A DNA stretch of 64,000 nucleotides from Cyclobacteriaceae bacterium (GTDB lineage Bacteria > Bacteroidota > Bacteroidia > Cytophagales > Cyclobacteriaceae), in contig CP075525.1 in NCBI GenBank assembly GCA_025808415.1, positions 2,651,501-2,715,500 on the forward strand. The letters run 5' to 3'. A program made the position numbers and the translations under genes. The stretch's first letter is position 1. Each line of letters opens with the position of its first letter. This document shows, piece by piece, positions 35,959-45,500 of the stretch. Below the pieces are notes generated by a model. It was not told the DNA's origin. It was given only the letters and a program-made list of their open reading frames with translations, and searched no databases.

Positions 35959-38900
35959 ATGAAAATAACTGAAGTTTCGATAAAAAGGCCATCTTTTATA
36001 TTGGTGCTTTTTATAACATTAACATTTCTGGGCCTTAACAGCTATCAAAAACTGGGTTATGAATTGATGCCTAAATTCAGTGCACCTATCCTAACAATTT
36101 CAGCAATCTATCCGGGGGCTTCGCCAAATGAAGTGGAAAATTCCGTAACAAAGGAAATTGAAAATGCTATATCATCAATGGAGAATGTGAATAAAATCAC
36201 TGCCAGTTCTTATGAAGGGCTATCAGTGATTGTAATTGAACTTCGGAATGAGGCAAATGTTGATTTGGCATTGCAAGATGCTCAGCGAAAAGTGAACGCT
36301 ACTTTATCCAATCTTCCTGATGATGTAAAAACACCTTCATTAGGAAAGTTCTCATTCGATGATTTGCCGATTATTAATCTTGGCATTTCGGCTAAAATGA
36401 ACGCAACTGAATTGTACGATTTGGTTACGCAACGTCTTCAGCCGAACCTGGCAAAAATTCCTGGGGTCGCGCAGACGAATATAATTGGTGGCGAAGAACG
36501 AGAGATTCGCATAAATGTCAACAGAAATAAATTAGAGGCATATAAACTCTCCCTTCCCCAACTTGTTCAACTTATTAAAAATTCCAACGTTGACTTTCCC
36601 ACCGGTAAAATAAAGTCCGAGGAAGAACAAATCCTGATAAGGCTGGCCGGCAAATACCAAAGATTGGAAGAAATAAAAAATCTGGTGGTTGCTTCAACAC
36701 CCCAGGGAGGGCCTGTTTACTTAAAGGAGCTAGCAGAAGTTCAGGATACTAAGAAGGAGGCCAAACTCATCAACCGCATCAATTTATTAAACTCAATTGG
36801 GCTGAGCATTCAAAAGCAAACGGATGCCAATGCAGTAGCTGTAAGTGAATTGGTACACAAGGAGCTGACCAAACTTGAACACTTGTATTCTAATATTGAT
36901 CTAAAGTTTACCGTTGCCAGAGACTCTACCGAATACACACTGGAAGCAGCCGATGCCGTAATACATGATCTTATTCTCGCCATCGTCCTGGTAGCAGGCA
37001 TTATGTTATTATTCCTCCATTCTTACCGGAATTCAATCATTGTTATGGTAGCGATACCTCTTTCCCTCATAGCCACTTTTATCGGTATGTCTTTATTCGG
37101 ATTTACGCTTAACCTGATGTCACTGCTTGGTCTTTCGTTGGTGGTTGGCATATTAGTAGATGATGCCATTGTGGTAATCGAAAATATTTATCGCCACATG
37201 GAGATGGGTAAAAGTAAAATTCAGGCCGCGTATGATGGCGTGAAGGAAATCGGTTTCACTGTTACCTCCATTACAATGGTAATTGTTGTGGTGTTTTTAC
37301 CCATTGCCCTGACAACCGGTATCATTTCGAATATTATGCGTCAGTTTTCTATCGTGATTGTCATCTCAACATTGCTGTCATTACTGGTGTCATTCACAAT
37401 GGTTCCTTTTCTATATTCAAGATTTGGAAAATTAGAGCGCTTAACCAATAAAACACTCTTCGGAAGATTTGTTTTGCGATTTGAGGAAACATTAGACAGA
37501 TTTATTCATTGGGTGCAGAACATATTGAGATGGTCGTTCAGACACAGATTTATCACCCTTAGCATCGCTGGCCTGCTCTTTTTTGGATCGATTAGTTTAA
37601 TTGTTGCAGGCTTTATCGGAACAGAATTTATAGCCCAAGGAGATCGTGGCGAATTCGTCTTGGTTCTAGAATATCCAAAGAGAACATCGGTTGATCAGAA
37701 TAATATTCAGTCGCGAAAAATTGAGGAGTTTGTTTCTTCCAAAAGAGAGGTTGTATCAACTATCACTACTATCGGGCAGACCAATGAAGGTGGCTTCTTT
37801 GGATCCGCTACTGGAACACCCTACAAATCAGAAATTACAGTTAAACTTGTTCCGGAGGATCAACGCGAAAAGAGTTCAGATATATATGGCGTTCTTTTAA
37901 AGAACGAGATCATGGATAAATTTCCCGGTGTAAAAGTAAAATCGACACCCATATCAATGCTGGGTACTGCCGAGCAGGCACCTATTCAACTTATCGTTAC
38001 AGGCCCAACTTTTGACACGGTAATGTTCACTGCCGATAAACTCATGCAGGAGGTAAAGAAGGTGGAGGGAACACAGGAAGTAAAGCTTACCGTAGAGTCG
38101 GGAAGTCCTGAGGTTGTTGTTACCACCGACAGGCAAAAGATGGCCGAGTTGGGATTGGATATTCAAACCGTAGGAGCTACTATGCAATATGCTTTTAATG
38201 GCAATACTGATGCAAAATTCAGACAAGGCGAGTACGAGTATGATATTAATATATTATTTGACGAGTTTAACCGGAAAAGCATTGAGGATGTGCGGGCACT
38301 TACATTTTTAAGTAAATACGGAAAACAGGTCAGGCTTGATCAGTTTGCTGAAGTAAAAGAAGGTTTTGGGCCATCCAAACTTGAACGGTTTAATCGGATA
38401 ACTTCTGTCAATGTTAATTCTCAATTACTCGGACGCCCTTCAGGAACGGTTGCGGCAGAAATAAAGGGAATCATTGATGGTATGACTTTACCCGCTGGAG
38501 TAAGCGTGATTTTTGGTGGAAACCAGGAGAGACAAGAGGAATCTTTTGGACAGTTAGGATTTGCCTTTATCACTTCTATCTTATTAGTGTATCTCATAAT
38601 GGTTGCGTTGTATGACAACTTTGTTTATCCATTTGTTGTATTATTCTCAATACCATTGGCAATCATTGGTGCCCTCGTTGCATTGGCGCTCTCCGCCCAA
38701 ACCCTGAGCTTGTTTACTCTCCTTGGTATTATTATGCTTATCGGGTTGGTGGCCAAAAACGCGATCCTGGTAGTTGATTTTACGAATCACCTCAAAGAAA
38801 GAGGGATGACCACCGAAGAGGCGTTGCTGGAAGCAACAAAGGAGCGGCTTCGCCCAATCCTCATGACAACAATTGCAATGGTGGCAGGGATGATGCCCGT

Positions 38901-39093
38901 GGCATTGGCCAATGGACCTGGAGCGGATTGGAAAAATGGCCTTGCCTGGTCAATCATTGGCGGCTTAACCAGTTCCATGTTTCTAACTTTAGTAGTTGTT
39001 CCTGTAGTATATCAGCTTGTTGACAGAGTTTTGATAAAAACCGGGCTGTTAAATGAAGCAAAAAAAGCCAGGTATAAAGAGTTTGCGACTTAA
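35959..39093 (+). CDS. RND-family inner-membrane multidrug transporter (AcrB/HAE1-like)
   Basis: A 1044-residue protein with the 12-helix, two-periplasmic-loop layout of HAE1 pumps. It begins ITEVSIKRPSFILVLFI. The proton relay is intact: VDDAIVVIENI in helix 4 (two Asp) and LVAKNAILVVDF in helix 10 (Lys). LLFFGSISLIVAGFIGTEF marks the middle helix. It should export hydrophobic drugs or membrane-active compounds. It ends a regulator-OMF-MFP-RND operon. Confidence 0.95.
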   Translation: MKITEVSIKRPSFILVLFITLTFLGLNSYQKLGYELMPKFSAPILTISAIYPGASPNEVENSVTKEIENAISSMENVNKITASSYEGLSVIVIELRNEANVDLALQDAQRKVNATLSNLPDDVKTPSLGKFSFDDLPIINLGISAKMNATELYDLVTQRLQPNLAKIPGVAQTNIIGGEEREIRINVNRNKLEAYKLSLPQLVQLIKNSNVDFPTGKIKSEEEQILIRLAGKYQRLEEIKNLVVASTPQGGPVYLKELAEVQDTKKEAKLINRINLLNSIGLSIQKQTDANAVAVSELVHKELTKLEHLYSNIDLKFTVARDSTEYTLEAADAVIHDLILAIVLVAGIMLLFLHSYRNSIIVMVAIPLSLIATFIGMSLFGFTLNLMSLLGLSLVVGILVDDAIVVIENIYRHMEMGKSKIQAAYDGVKEIGFTVTSITMVIVVVFLPIALTTGIISNIMRQFSIVIVISTLLSLLVSFTMVPFLYSRFGKLERLTNKTLFGRFVLRFEETLDRFIHWVQNILRWSFRHRFITLSIAGLLFFGSISLIVAGFIGTEFIAQGDRGEFVLVLEYPKRTSVDQNNIQSRKIEEFVSSKREVVSTITTIGQTNEGGFFGSATGTPYKSEITVKLVPEDQREKSSDIYGVLLKNEIMDKFPGVKVKSTPISMLGTAEQAPIQLIVTGPTFDTVMFTADKLMQEVKKVEGTQEVKLTVESGSPEVVVTTDRQKMAELGLDIQTVGATMQYAFNGNTDAKFRQGEYEYDINILFDEFNRKSIEDVRALTFLSKYGKQVRLDQFAEVKEGFGPSKLERFNRITSVNVNSQLLGRPSGTVAAEIKGIIDGMTLPAGVSVIFGGNQERQEESFGQLGFAFITSILLVYLIMVALYDNFVYPFVVLFSIPLAIIGALVALALSAQTLSLFTLLGIIMLIGLVAKNAILVVDFTNHLKERGMTTEEALLEATKERLRPILMTTIAMVAGMMPVALANGPGADWKNGLAWSIIGGLTSSMFLTLVVVPVVYQLVDRVLIKTGLLNEAKKARYKEFAT

Positions 39094-39102
39094 AGTTTTT
39101 CC

Positions 39103-39131
39103 ATTGAGTGTAGGCCTTGCCTACACTCAAT
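39103..39131 (+). terminator. Perfect 13-bp hairpin after the RND operon
   Basis: ATTGAGTGTAGGC, a 3-base loop, then its exact complement, starting 9 bases after the pump stop. It has no T-run after it, so it may need a factor or act as an mRNA-stabilising 3' end. Confidence 0.55.
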
Positions 39132-39389
39132 AGTTATGGTATATTAACGATGGGGTACTGTATAGTAAAATCCGGATCAGGAAGGTTCAGACAAAAACAA
39201 TTTTTTCAACTCCCTTTAACGTTTTCCATCTCTAATTCAACTTATTTTCAACTCCATTTGATTGATTACACATTCATTTGTTTTTGAAGAAATTCGTTAA
39301 GATTCATTCACAATGTTTTATAATCGTTCATAACCATTTAAGTACACTTTGTTCAACCTATAAATTTACTTCTCAACGTAGAACAAATT
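39132..39389. other. Non-coding region with 10-bp-phased repeats at the element's left side
   Basis: No coding region is seen between the RND operon and the first small HTH gene. The last hundred bases contain four consecutive 10-bp units (39307-39346, listed separately). The left end of the mobile element should lie in this stretch, but no flanking repeat identifies it; serine recombinases need only very short core identity. Confidence 0.4.
39307..39346 (+). repeat. Array of four 10-bp-phased degenerate units (TTyAyAAtcn)
   Basis: Reading in tens: TTCACAATGT, TTTATAATCG, TTCATAACCA, TTTAAGTACA. The same unit occurs in phase upstream of the helicase gene (42451-42510). One unit per helical turn is the layout expected of cooperative protein binding. 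It lies 44 bases before the small HTH gene. Confidence 0.5.
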
Positions 39390-39656
39390 ATGATGGGAAA
39401 GCAAGGTGAGGAGCAAGTGAAAGAGGAAGTTTTCTTATTAAAGGCACTTACACATAAACAACTCGCACAGATGTACGGAGTTAGTTGGTTAACATTTCAG
39501 AACTGGATCAAGAAAGTGGAACATGAGGTTGGCAAAAAGACAGGGCACTTCTATCACGTTCATCAGGTGAAAAAAATATTTCAAATCTTCGGATTACCTA
39601 AGCAACTTAATCTTACAGCTAACGACATGGACGAGATCAATAAGTCATTGACTTAG
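39390..39656 (+). CDS. Small HTH DNA-binding protein, paralogue of the gene at 40545
   Basis: An 88-residue protein whose core reads LTHKQLAQMYGVSWLTFQNW, a helix-turn-helix, then GHFYHVHQVKKIFQIFGLPK. It matches the 90-residue protein at 40545 over most of its length, including GVxWLTFQxWxKK and the aromatic HFY-x-x-xQV block. Its stop is one base from the stop of the convergent S24 repressor gene. Likely a transcription or excision regulator of the element; not assigned to a named family. Confidence 0.65.
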   Translation: MMGKQGEEQVKEEVFLLKALTHKQLAQMYGVSWLTFQNWIKKVEHEVGKKTGHFYHVHQVKKIFQIFGLPKQLNLTANDMDEINKSLT

Positions 39657-39657
39657 A

Positions 39658-40455
39658 TCATTTACTCGGTAAGGACTTTTTCAATCGCTCTTTCAGTAAA
39701 ACCATATCTCCCTCCAGCGCATTGATCCTTTCGTACAATCCAGAAGGTTCCGGTGCCTGGCGAGTGAGTTTGATTTTGAATTTCCAAACCTCTTTGATGT
39801 TCTCAACCGGTAGCGGGAAAGTTGGATACTGAGGGTCTTTGTTATCAGACTTGCAAATGATGACTCCACCTTTGTCCAGGTAATTAAGGCAACGCTTCAA
39901 AACGATATTATCAACTTCCTGGGCATTGTTCACAAGGATGTAAACGAAACCATCACGTATGTCTTCGAGTTTCTCTACGTATTCACCAACTACAATATCT
40001 CCGGGAAAAAATCCAGTTCTATCGGCAAGCATACTGTAACCGCTAACTTCAAACGCTCGGAAGGAACCATGACCAAGGCCTGGAATCCAAAAAGCGGGAA
40101 GGCTCTCGATGTACTCTTCTTGCTGCGCACCTACCAAGTATCCGGCTTGGGCTTTGATTGGCACCAATACAATGTTGTCTTTTCCGGAACTGTCCACAGT
40201 AGTTACAACAGTCCGGACTTCCTTTAAACCTCCTGTTTTAGTGGGTTTTGCGTTGCCTGTGAGGCGATCCCAACTTGTTGAGTAATGATTAACTATCTTA
40301 TCAATCGACTCCAGAGAAGGGTACATTTGGCCACTTTCTATCTGTGATACGGCTGAACGGCTCAAATCCACGGGAGCCCCGAATTCTTCCTGAGAAAGCC
40401 CTTTTTCAAGCCTTAGCGCTTTAATTTGGTTTCCTACGACATTCTTTGTCAGCAT
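39658..40455 (-). CDS. XRE/S24-type repressor (LexA/CI-like)
   Basis: A 265-residue protein: residues 5-60 are an XRE helix-turn-helix (IKALRLEKGLSQEEFG, RSAVSQIESGQMYPSLESI), residues 120-235 a peptidase S24-like domain with the Ser in VSGYSMLADRTGFFPGDIVV and a candidate Lys in DNIVLKRCL, and a C-terminal coiled coil (INALEGDMVLLKERL). The Ala-Gly cleavage site is seen as QAGYL near residue 107. It is probably the lysogeny-type master repressor of the element, relieved by DNA damage. It is divergent from the second small HTH gene across an operator. Confidence 0.85.
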   Translation of the reverse strand: MLTKNVVGNQIKALRLEKGLSQEEFGAPVDLSRSAVSQIESGQMYPSLESIDKIVNHYSTSWDRLTGNAKPTKTGGLKEVRTVVTTVDSSGKDNIVLVPIKAQAGYLVGAQQEEYIESLPAFWIPGLGHGSFRAFEVSGYSMLADRTGFFPGDIVVGEYVEKLEDIRDGFVYILVNNAQEVDNIVLKRCLNYLDKGGVIICKSDNKDPQYPTFPLPVENIKEVWKFKIKLTRQAPEPSGLYERINALEGDMVLLKERLKKSLPSK

Positions 40456-40465
40456 AAATTTATTT

Positions 40466-40505
40466 GTTTAGTAAAACTTGACAATATTAGTGAGTATTAC
40501 TTAAC
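40466..40505. promoter_or_regulatory. Operator candidate between the S24 repressor and small HTH gene
   Basis: GTTTAGTAA (40466-40474) faces TTACTTAAC (40497-40505), matching at 8 of 9 positions as an inverted repeat, in the only gap between the divergent genes. This is where an autoregulating CI/LexA-like repressor would bind. A smaller near-palindrome (AATATTAGTGAGTATT) sits at its centre. Confidence 0.5.
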
Positions 40506-40544
40506 ATTGCAAACCGACCACGTAAATAATAACGACAAACATAT

Positions 40545-40817
40545 ATGAAGCGCGAAATCACAAAAACCGAGGAAACCGGACACAAACCAGAAATTTTTGT
40601 TTTGAGACCCTACAATCACAAACAACTGGCCGACTTCTACGGGGTTTGTTGGTTGACGTTTCAGCGATGGGTGAAAAAACATGATGAGGAAATCGGAAAG
40701 AAGCAGGGACACTTCTACAGTATTAAGCAGGTACTTATTATCTTCAAGATATTCGGTATGCCTAAGCGGTTTAAAGTGTCTTTGTCGGAAGTAGAGGAGA
40801 TGTTTAAAGCTGCGTAA
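40545..40817 (+). CDS. Small HTH DNA-binding protein, paralogue of the gene at 39390
   Basis: A 90-residue protein with HTH core YNHKQLADFYGVCWLTFQRW followed by KKQGHFYSIKQVLIIFKIFGMPK. It is similar to the 88-residue protein on the other side of the repressor gene, so the repressor sits between duplicates. Being first in the rightward operon and next to the operator, it is a candidate Cro-, excisionase- or activator-like protein. No family assigned. Confidence 0.65.
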   Translation: MKREITKTEETGHKPEIFVLRPYNHKQLADFYGVCWLTFQRWVKKHDEEIGKKQGHFYSIKQVLIIFKIFGMPKRFKVSLSEVEEMFKAA

Positions 40818-40836
40818 TACTTTCTAAGATACTCAC

Positions 40837-41790
40837 ATGGTTAAAGGACAAGATAAAAGGCGTTTACTATTTGATAGATATTCAGCTCAACTGGAGAGCA
40901 TGAAAGAGTTGGGTGTTCTCGGATTCGATCTAAAATATGAAAAGGCTTTTATCTGCCCTTTATGTCTCGAACAATTCAGCGTGGATGATCTGGACACGAG
41001 CAAAGAGAATTTTTTAACATTAGAAGACGCTCCTCCAAAATCACTCGGTGGTAAGGCAAACACGCTGACTTGCAAGAAATGCAACAACAGGTTTGGACAC
41101 GAGATTGATTTCCATTTGGTTGAGAAATTGAACGAGCTTGATGTCTACTCATTTCAACCGAAGTCAGGTTCAAAGGCTTCATTTACCCACAATGGGGTTA
41201 AAGTTCAGGGAATTGTCAATGTTGATGATAAAGGGAATATTACCGTTACCCATTTAGAAAAAACTAACAATCCTGGGCTACTTAATAAGTATGTAAAAAC
41301 GACAGGCAAGGGTGACACTACAACCATTAAATTTCCGGTTAGTAGGGTTGATTTTAAAAAATTCGAAGTTGCGTTACTTAAAACAGCATACATTTTAGCT
41401 TTTGAACACTATGGTTATCCACTGATTCTTAGTAAGGCGTTTGACATTGTGAGAGCGCAGCTTAAGAATCCAACAAAGGATATATATCCAACCGGTTTCT
41501 GGACTCGACAAGCAGCTTTCAATGAAACAAATACGGGCGTTCACCTAATAAAGACTCTAGGACTTGAAGGCTTTCAAGCAATATTTCTTTTAAAAACGCA
41601 ATCAAGGACAACCGGGTTCGGAGTTTATTTGCCGGTCTCTCACGGAACCGTATTAGAGGTAATTGAAAGGTTGAAGGACATACCAGCGGGCTTTGAAATG
41701 CGCTTCGAGTCTTTTAAGAATACGGACTACTTTGACGACAAAACAAATCAAAAAATGTGTGTGGACTTTATGAAAAAACGTAATGAGTAG
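40837..41790 (+). CDS. HNH endonuclease-like protein
   Basis: A 317-residue protein. The N-terminal third has a treble-clef HNH pattern: ICPLCLEQF, then LTLEDAPPKSLGGKANTLTC-type spacing with KKCNNRFGHEID; the two CxxC pairs would bind zinc and the DAPP/GHEID residues replace the usual His-rich strand. The remaining 200 residues are not recognised. It follows the small HTH gene by 19 bases. It could be a restriction or homing nuclease of the element; the first catalytic His seems replaced by Asp (LEDAPP where LEHVPP is usual), so activity is uncertain. Confidence 0.65.
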   Translation: MVKGQDKRRLLFDRYSAQLESMKELGVLGFDLKYEKAFICPLCLEQFSVDDLDTSKENFLTLEDAPPKSLGGKANTLTCKKCNNRFGHEIDFHLVEKLNELDVYSFQPKSGSKASFTHNGVKVQGIVNVDDKGNITVTHLEKTNNPGLLNKYVKTTGKGDTTTIKFPVSRVDFKKFEVALLKTAYILAFEHYGYPLILSKAFDIVRAQLKNPTKDIYPTGFWTRQAAFNETNTGVHLIKTLGLEGFQAIFLLKTQSRTTGFGVYLPVSHGTVLEVIERLKDIPAGFEMRFESFKNTDYFDDKTNQKMCVDFMKKRNE

Positions 41791-42155
41791 AAGGTCAGGC
41801 ACATTGAGATATGTATTACTTATAACATTCTATTCAATAACGGCTCTGTCCTACGGTCAGACGAGGACAATCACTGGAAAAGTAATTGATGCGTTCGACT
41901 TGACGTCAATATCAGAGGTAAGAATTCAGAACAAGGACACAGTCCTACTTGGCACAACCGATAAGAATGGTAGATTTCAAAATAGATCTTTCAAATGAAA
42001 CAAGTGAACTATTGCTGAGTTGGCTCGGAATGGAATGGACATTGATAAAGCTCTCACCTAATTGTGTCAACGTGGAAATTATCATGCTCGTTGATGGCAC
42101 TTATCATTACAAGTCTCACAGGAAAGTTGACAGAATTCGTAAACCAACGTAATCA
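41783..42155 (+). pseudogene. Frameshifted carboxypeptidase-like regulatory domain protein
   Basis: The first frame has a signal peptide (LLITFYSITALSYGQ) and the start of a CarboxypepD_reg-like domain (TITGKVIDAF...LLGTTDKNGRF) and stops at 41998. The match continues one frame over (KIDLSNETSELLLSWLGMEW, then HRKVDRIRK), as expected after one extra base near 41978. The continuation resembles a Bacteroidota family of secreted proteins of about 150 residues. The gene therefore looks inactivated, or the base is a sequencing error. Its start overlaps the HNH gene end by 8 bases. Confidence 0.6.
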
Positions 42156-42450
42156 CGGTTATAACCTTGAATACAAAGTGACCAACTGTGAGTTGTGCAA
42201 GTATGATTCAATTGTTTTTTTTATGAACGTAGGGCGATGATAGAAGGAGAAGTTTTCGAGCACAACATGAGGTATTTTAAAGTATTGACTTCAACTAAAT
42301 AAAATGTAGCGATTTATACCTTTTGGCCTTCTTCGTTTCTCCAAACCAGGGACATGGACATCATGGAATTCATTGAGGGAGCCAACATTTTTAAAAGATG
42401 AATTGTTAATCGGACGCATCTGACACAATTAATCTAATTATTGAAAGTCA

Positions 42451-42510
42451 TTCATAATCGTGTAAAAATCTTCACAATCCTTTACAGCCTTTTACAATCC
42501 TTAACCTTCA
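42451..42510 (+). repeat. Array of 10-bp-phased degenerate units upstream of the helicase gene
   Basis: In tens: TTCATAATCG, TGTAAAAATC, TTCACAATCC, TTTACAGCCT, TTTACAATCC, TTAACCTTCA. Five of six units resemble TTyAyAATCs, the unit found before the gene at 39390. It ends about 15 bases before the -7 box, a good place for an activator or cooperative repressor. Confidence 0.55.
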
Positions 42511-42524
42511 CTTTAGTCGCATTC

Positions 42525-42532
42525 TACATTTG
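42525..42532 (+). promoter_or_regulatory. -7 box (TACATTTG) of the helicase operon
   Basis: A perfect TAnnTTTG match just five bases before the GTG read as the helicase start. If real, the message would be nearly leaderless, or translation starts farther in. No -33 box was found; the phased array lies where an activator could replace it. Confidence 0.4.
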
Positions 42533-42537
42533 GCAGA

Positions 42538-45500
42538 GTGAGGAACAAAACGATCATAAAGGCACAATTTCTTCAACACGTTCGAAGCGAGTTGGATGCA
42601 AAGACTAGGCACAATAGGAAATCTATTGAGCGTATTGCTGCATCTTACGGAATCACTGACAAGTCAGAAGTAAAAGAGTACACTGAGCTTGCAATTGTTC
42701 TCAAAGCAAGGAGCATTGCACTCTCTGCTCTACCACTTAAAGCGAAATATGAAAGCATCGTTGAGCTTTACCAAAGCCAGGTAAACATTTCCCACCGAAC
42801 AAGTCAGAGCATTTTATTACAACAATACAGCACACCAGCACCTATTTCGTTCCTGGCCGGAGTCTTCGTCAATGCGGATCAAGACGTTACAGTGTTTGAG
42901 CCATCTGCTGGAAATGGCCTTCTGATTATTTCTGCGAATCCATCCAGAGTTGTAGTAAATGAGATTGACAAATTAAGACGATCAAATCTTCAGGATCAAG
43001 GATATAAGCAGGTATTATCTCAAGATGCCACTCAACCTTTTAAAGGATTTGAAAAGAAGTTTGATGCAGTCCTAACGAACCCTCCCTTCGGATTATTAGA
43101 CAAAGACGTCAAATACGAAAGCTTCAGTATTGAAGTGCTCGATCACTTGATGGCCTTGCGTGCGCTGGACTGTATGAAGAATAATGGTAAGGCCGCAATC
43201 ATTATCGGAGGCCATACACACTATGATAAGAAAGGAAGAATTCAAAAAGGGAAACATCGCTTCTTCTTTAACTATCTCTATAGTCGATACAATGTAGTAG
43301 ACCTTATCAACATTGATGGACATAAACTCTATTCCCGTCAGGGGACTTCCTTTGATGTCCGGTTGATCTTGATTGATGGACGAAAATCAAAACCCTCTGG
43401 TGCTGCTCTTTTAAAAAATGAAGAACGCGATGCAGTAATTGATTCCTTTGAAGAGTTGTATGAGCGAGTAATGAGCGTAACCCACCTCCGTCAAGACTAC
43501 GGTCGGCAGGCAACACCTGCCTACGCTGAGGCTTCGGCAGATAAACCAAGACAAGAATTTACAATGACAAAAATTGAATTAGAAGCTCAGGCTCTTGCTC
43601 TGGAGCTTGAATTAATGAGCTTCGATGAACTTGGTATGCCATATACTCCTGCATCAAGCAGTTGCTTTGTTCTCAATACAGTAGTGCCTGATTCAATGGG
43701 CTTCGAAACCCACAGTGCATTGCAGAGAATTAAGGAAGCAGTAGGTGGTGATATAGATGAGTATGTAAGAATTAAACTTAACTATCGAAGTAATGTAGAA
43801 CTTTGCAAGGCTTTATCAGCCGAACAAATTGATGCAGTAGCGATGTCAATCTACAATATCGAGGAACGAGGTGTTGGAATGATTATCGGAGACCAAACCG
43901 GAATTGGTAAAGGTCGAATCGCGGCATCTATTATCCGCTATGCCGTTGAACAAGGAGTGCAGCCCGTCTTCATTACTGAAAAGGCAAATCTGTTCTCTGA
44001 CATCTACCGTGATTTATCAGCGATTGGTTCTTCTCACCTTGTTCCTTTCATTGTCAATGGTCGTGAGAGTAAGACCGACATTAAGGATGAAGATGGGAAC
44101 ATCATTTACCAGGCACTTCCCGCCACAGACCAAAACAGAATATTTGAGGGAAAGCGCATACCCCGCAACTTTCATTTTGTGGTAGCCACTTACTCACAGT
44201 TTAATTCACCAGATAAGAAGCCAACAAAACCTGCATTCTTAAATGCTATTGCAGAGGATAACATTGTAATCATGGATGAAGCACACAATTCATCCGGCTC
44301 TGGCAACACCGGAAACTTCATGCAGTCTGCATTATCTAAATCGCGAGGAGTAGTCTTTCTGTCAGCAACATTCGCCAAGCGCCCGGATAACATGCCTATC
44401 TATGCGATGAAAACTTCTATCCGCGATGCGAGCATGACAAGGGATGCCCTGATTGAAGCGATTACTAAAGGTGGAGTAGCCTTGCAGGAAATCCTGGCCA
44501 GTCAGCTTGTGGCAGAAGGTCAGATGATTAGAAGAGAACGTTCATTTGAAGGTGTGGAAGTAAACTACATTACCCTTGAAGATAAAGAGCAAGAGCATAA
44601 AGCCATAGCCGATAATATCACTTCCATCATTCGGGACATCATCAAGTTTCAAACTACCTATGTGGATAAGATTGTGGATGAGCTTGATGACATCGCAGTG
44701 GCAGAAGGAAAGCAAGTAGAAATTCGTGAAGGAACATCCCAGGCCGGAGTAGATAACCTGCCATACTTCTCCAAAGTCTTTAATGTGATTAATCAAATGC
44801 TTTTCAGCATTAAGGCAGAAGAAGTTGCAGAACGAGCCATTGCCCGATTGAAGGAAGGCAAGAAACCAGTTATCGCTTTTGCCAGCACGATGGGAAGCTT
44901 TATTGAACAAATGGAGTCCGAGGCCGGACTGGCAATTACCGATGGTGATACCATCAATGCGGACTTTTCGGTTGTTCTTCAAAAAGGGTTAGATGGGATT
45001 TTGCGTTACACGGAAACCGACACGGATGGTCAAAAGGTTTTCAAAAAGTTTGAAATCTCTGAATTCCCTTTAGAAGCCCAAGCTGAATATTTCCGCATTA
45101 GTGAGAGAATCAAAGAGGCATCCACTGGAATAACCATTTCCCCCATTGATGTGATTGTCCGAAAGATCACAGAAGCCGGATTCAAAGTGGCGGAGGTTAC
45201 TGGTCGCAAATACGAATTACAACTAAATCCAAAGTCCAACAAGGCACTTGTCCTCACGCGAAAACGGATTAACACGAACGATGCCTTTCGACAATTCAAT
45301 AACAATGAAGTCGATGTTCTCTTAATCAATCAGTCAGGAAGTACCGGAGCTTCCGCTCATGCCATTGTGACTCCTAAAGTTTCTAAAGACAAAGTGAAGC
45401 AGCGGGTGATGATTGTACTGCAAGCAGAGCTTGATATAAACACGGAGGTTCAGAAACGTGGACGGATAAACCGCACCGGACAGATTTTCAAGCCCATCTA

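Larger units (their letters stand above)
42156..42537. other. About 380 bases of non-coding DNA with helicase promoter region
   Basis: No convincing gene. A short frame (about 42102-42240, containing NHGYNLEYKVTNCELCKYD) could be a further decayed piece. The last ninety bases hold the phased repeat array and a TACATTTG -7 box before the helicase start. Confidence 0.4.

Noticed and set aside
39093..39390. Direct repeat of the tRNA-Pro terminator at the left end of the element
   Set aside because: No copy of the GTGGACGA sequence or of the tRNA 3' end was found here; the left boundary remains unknown.
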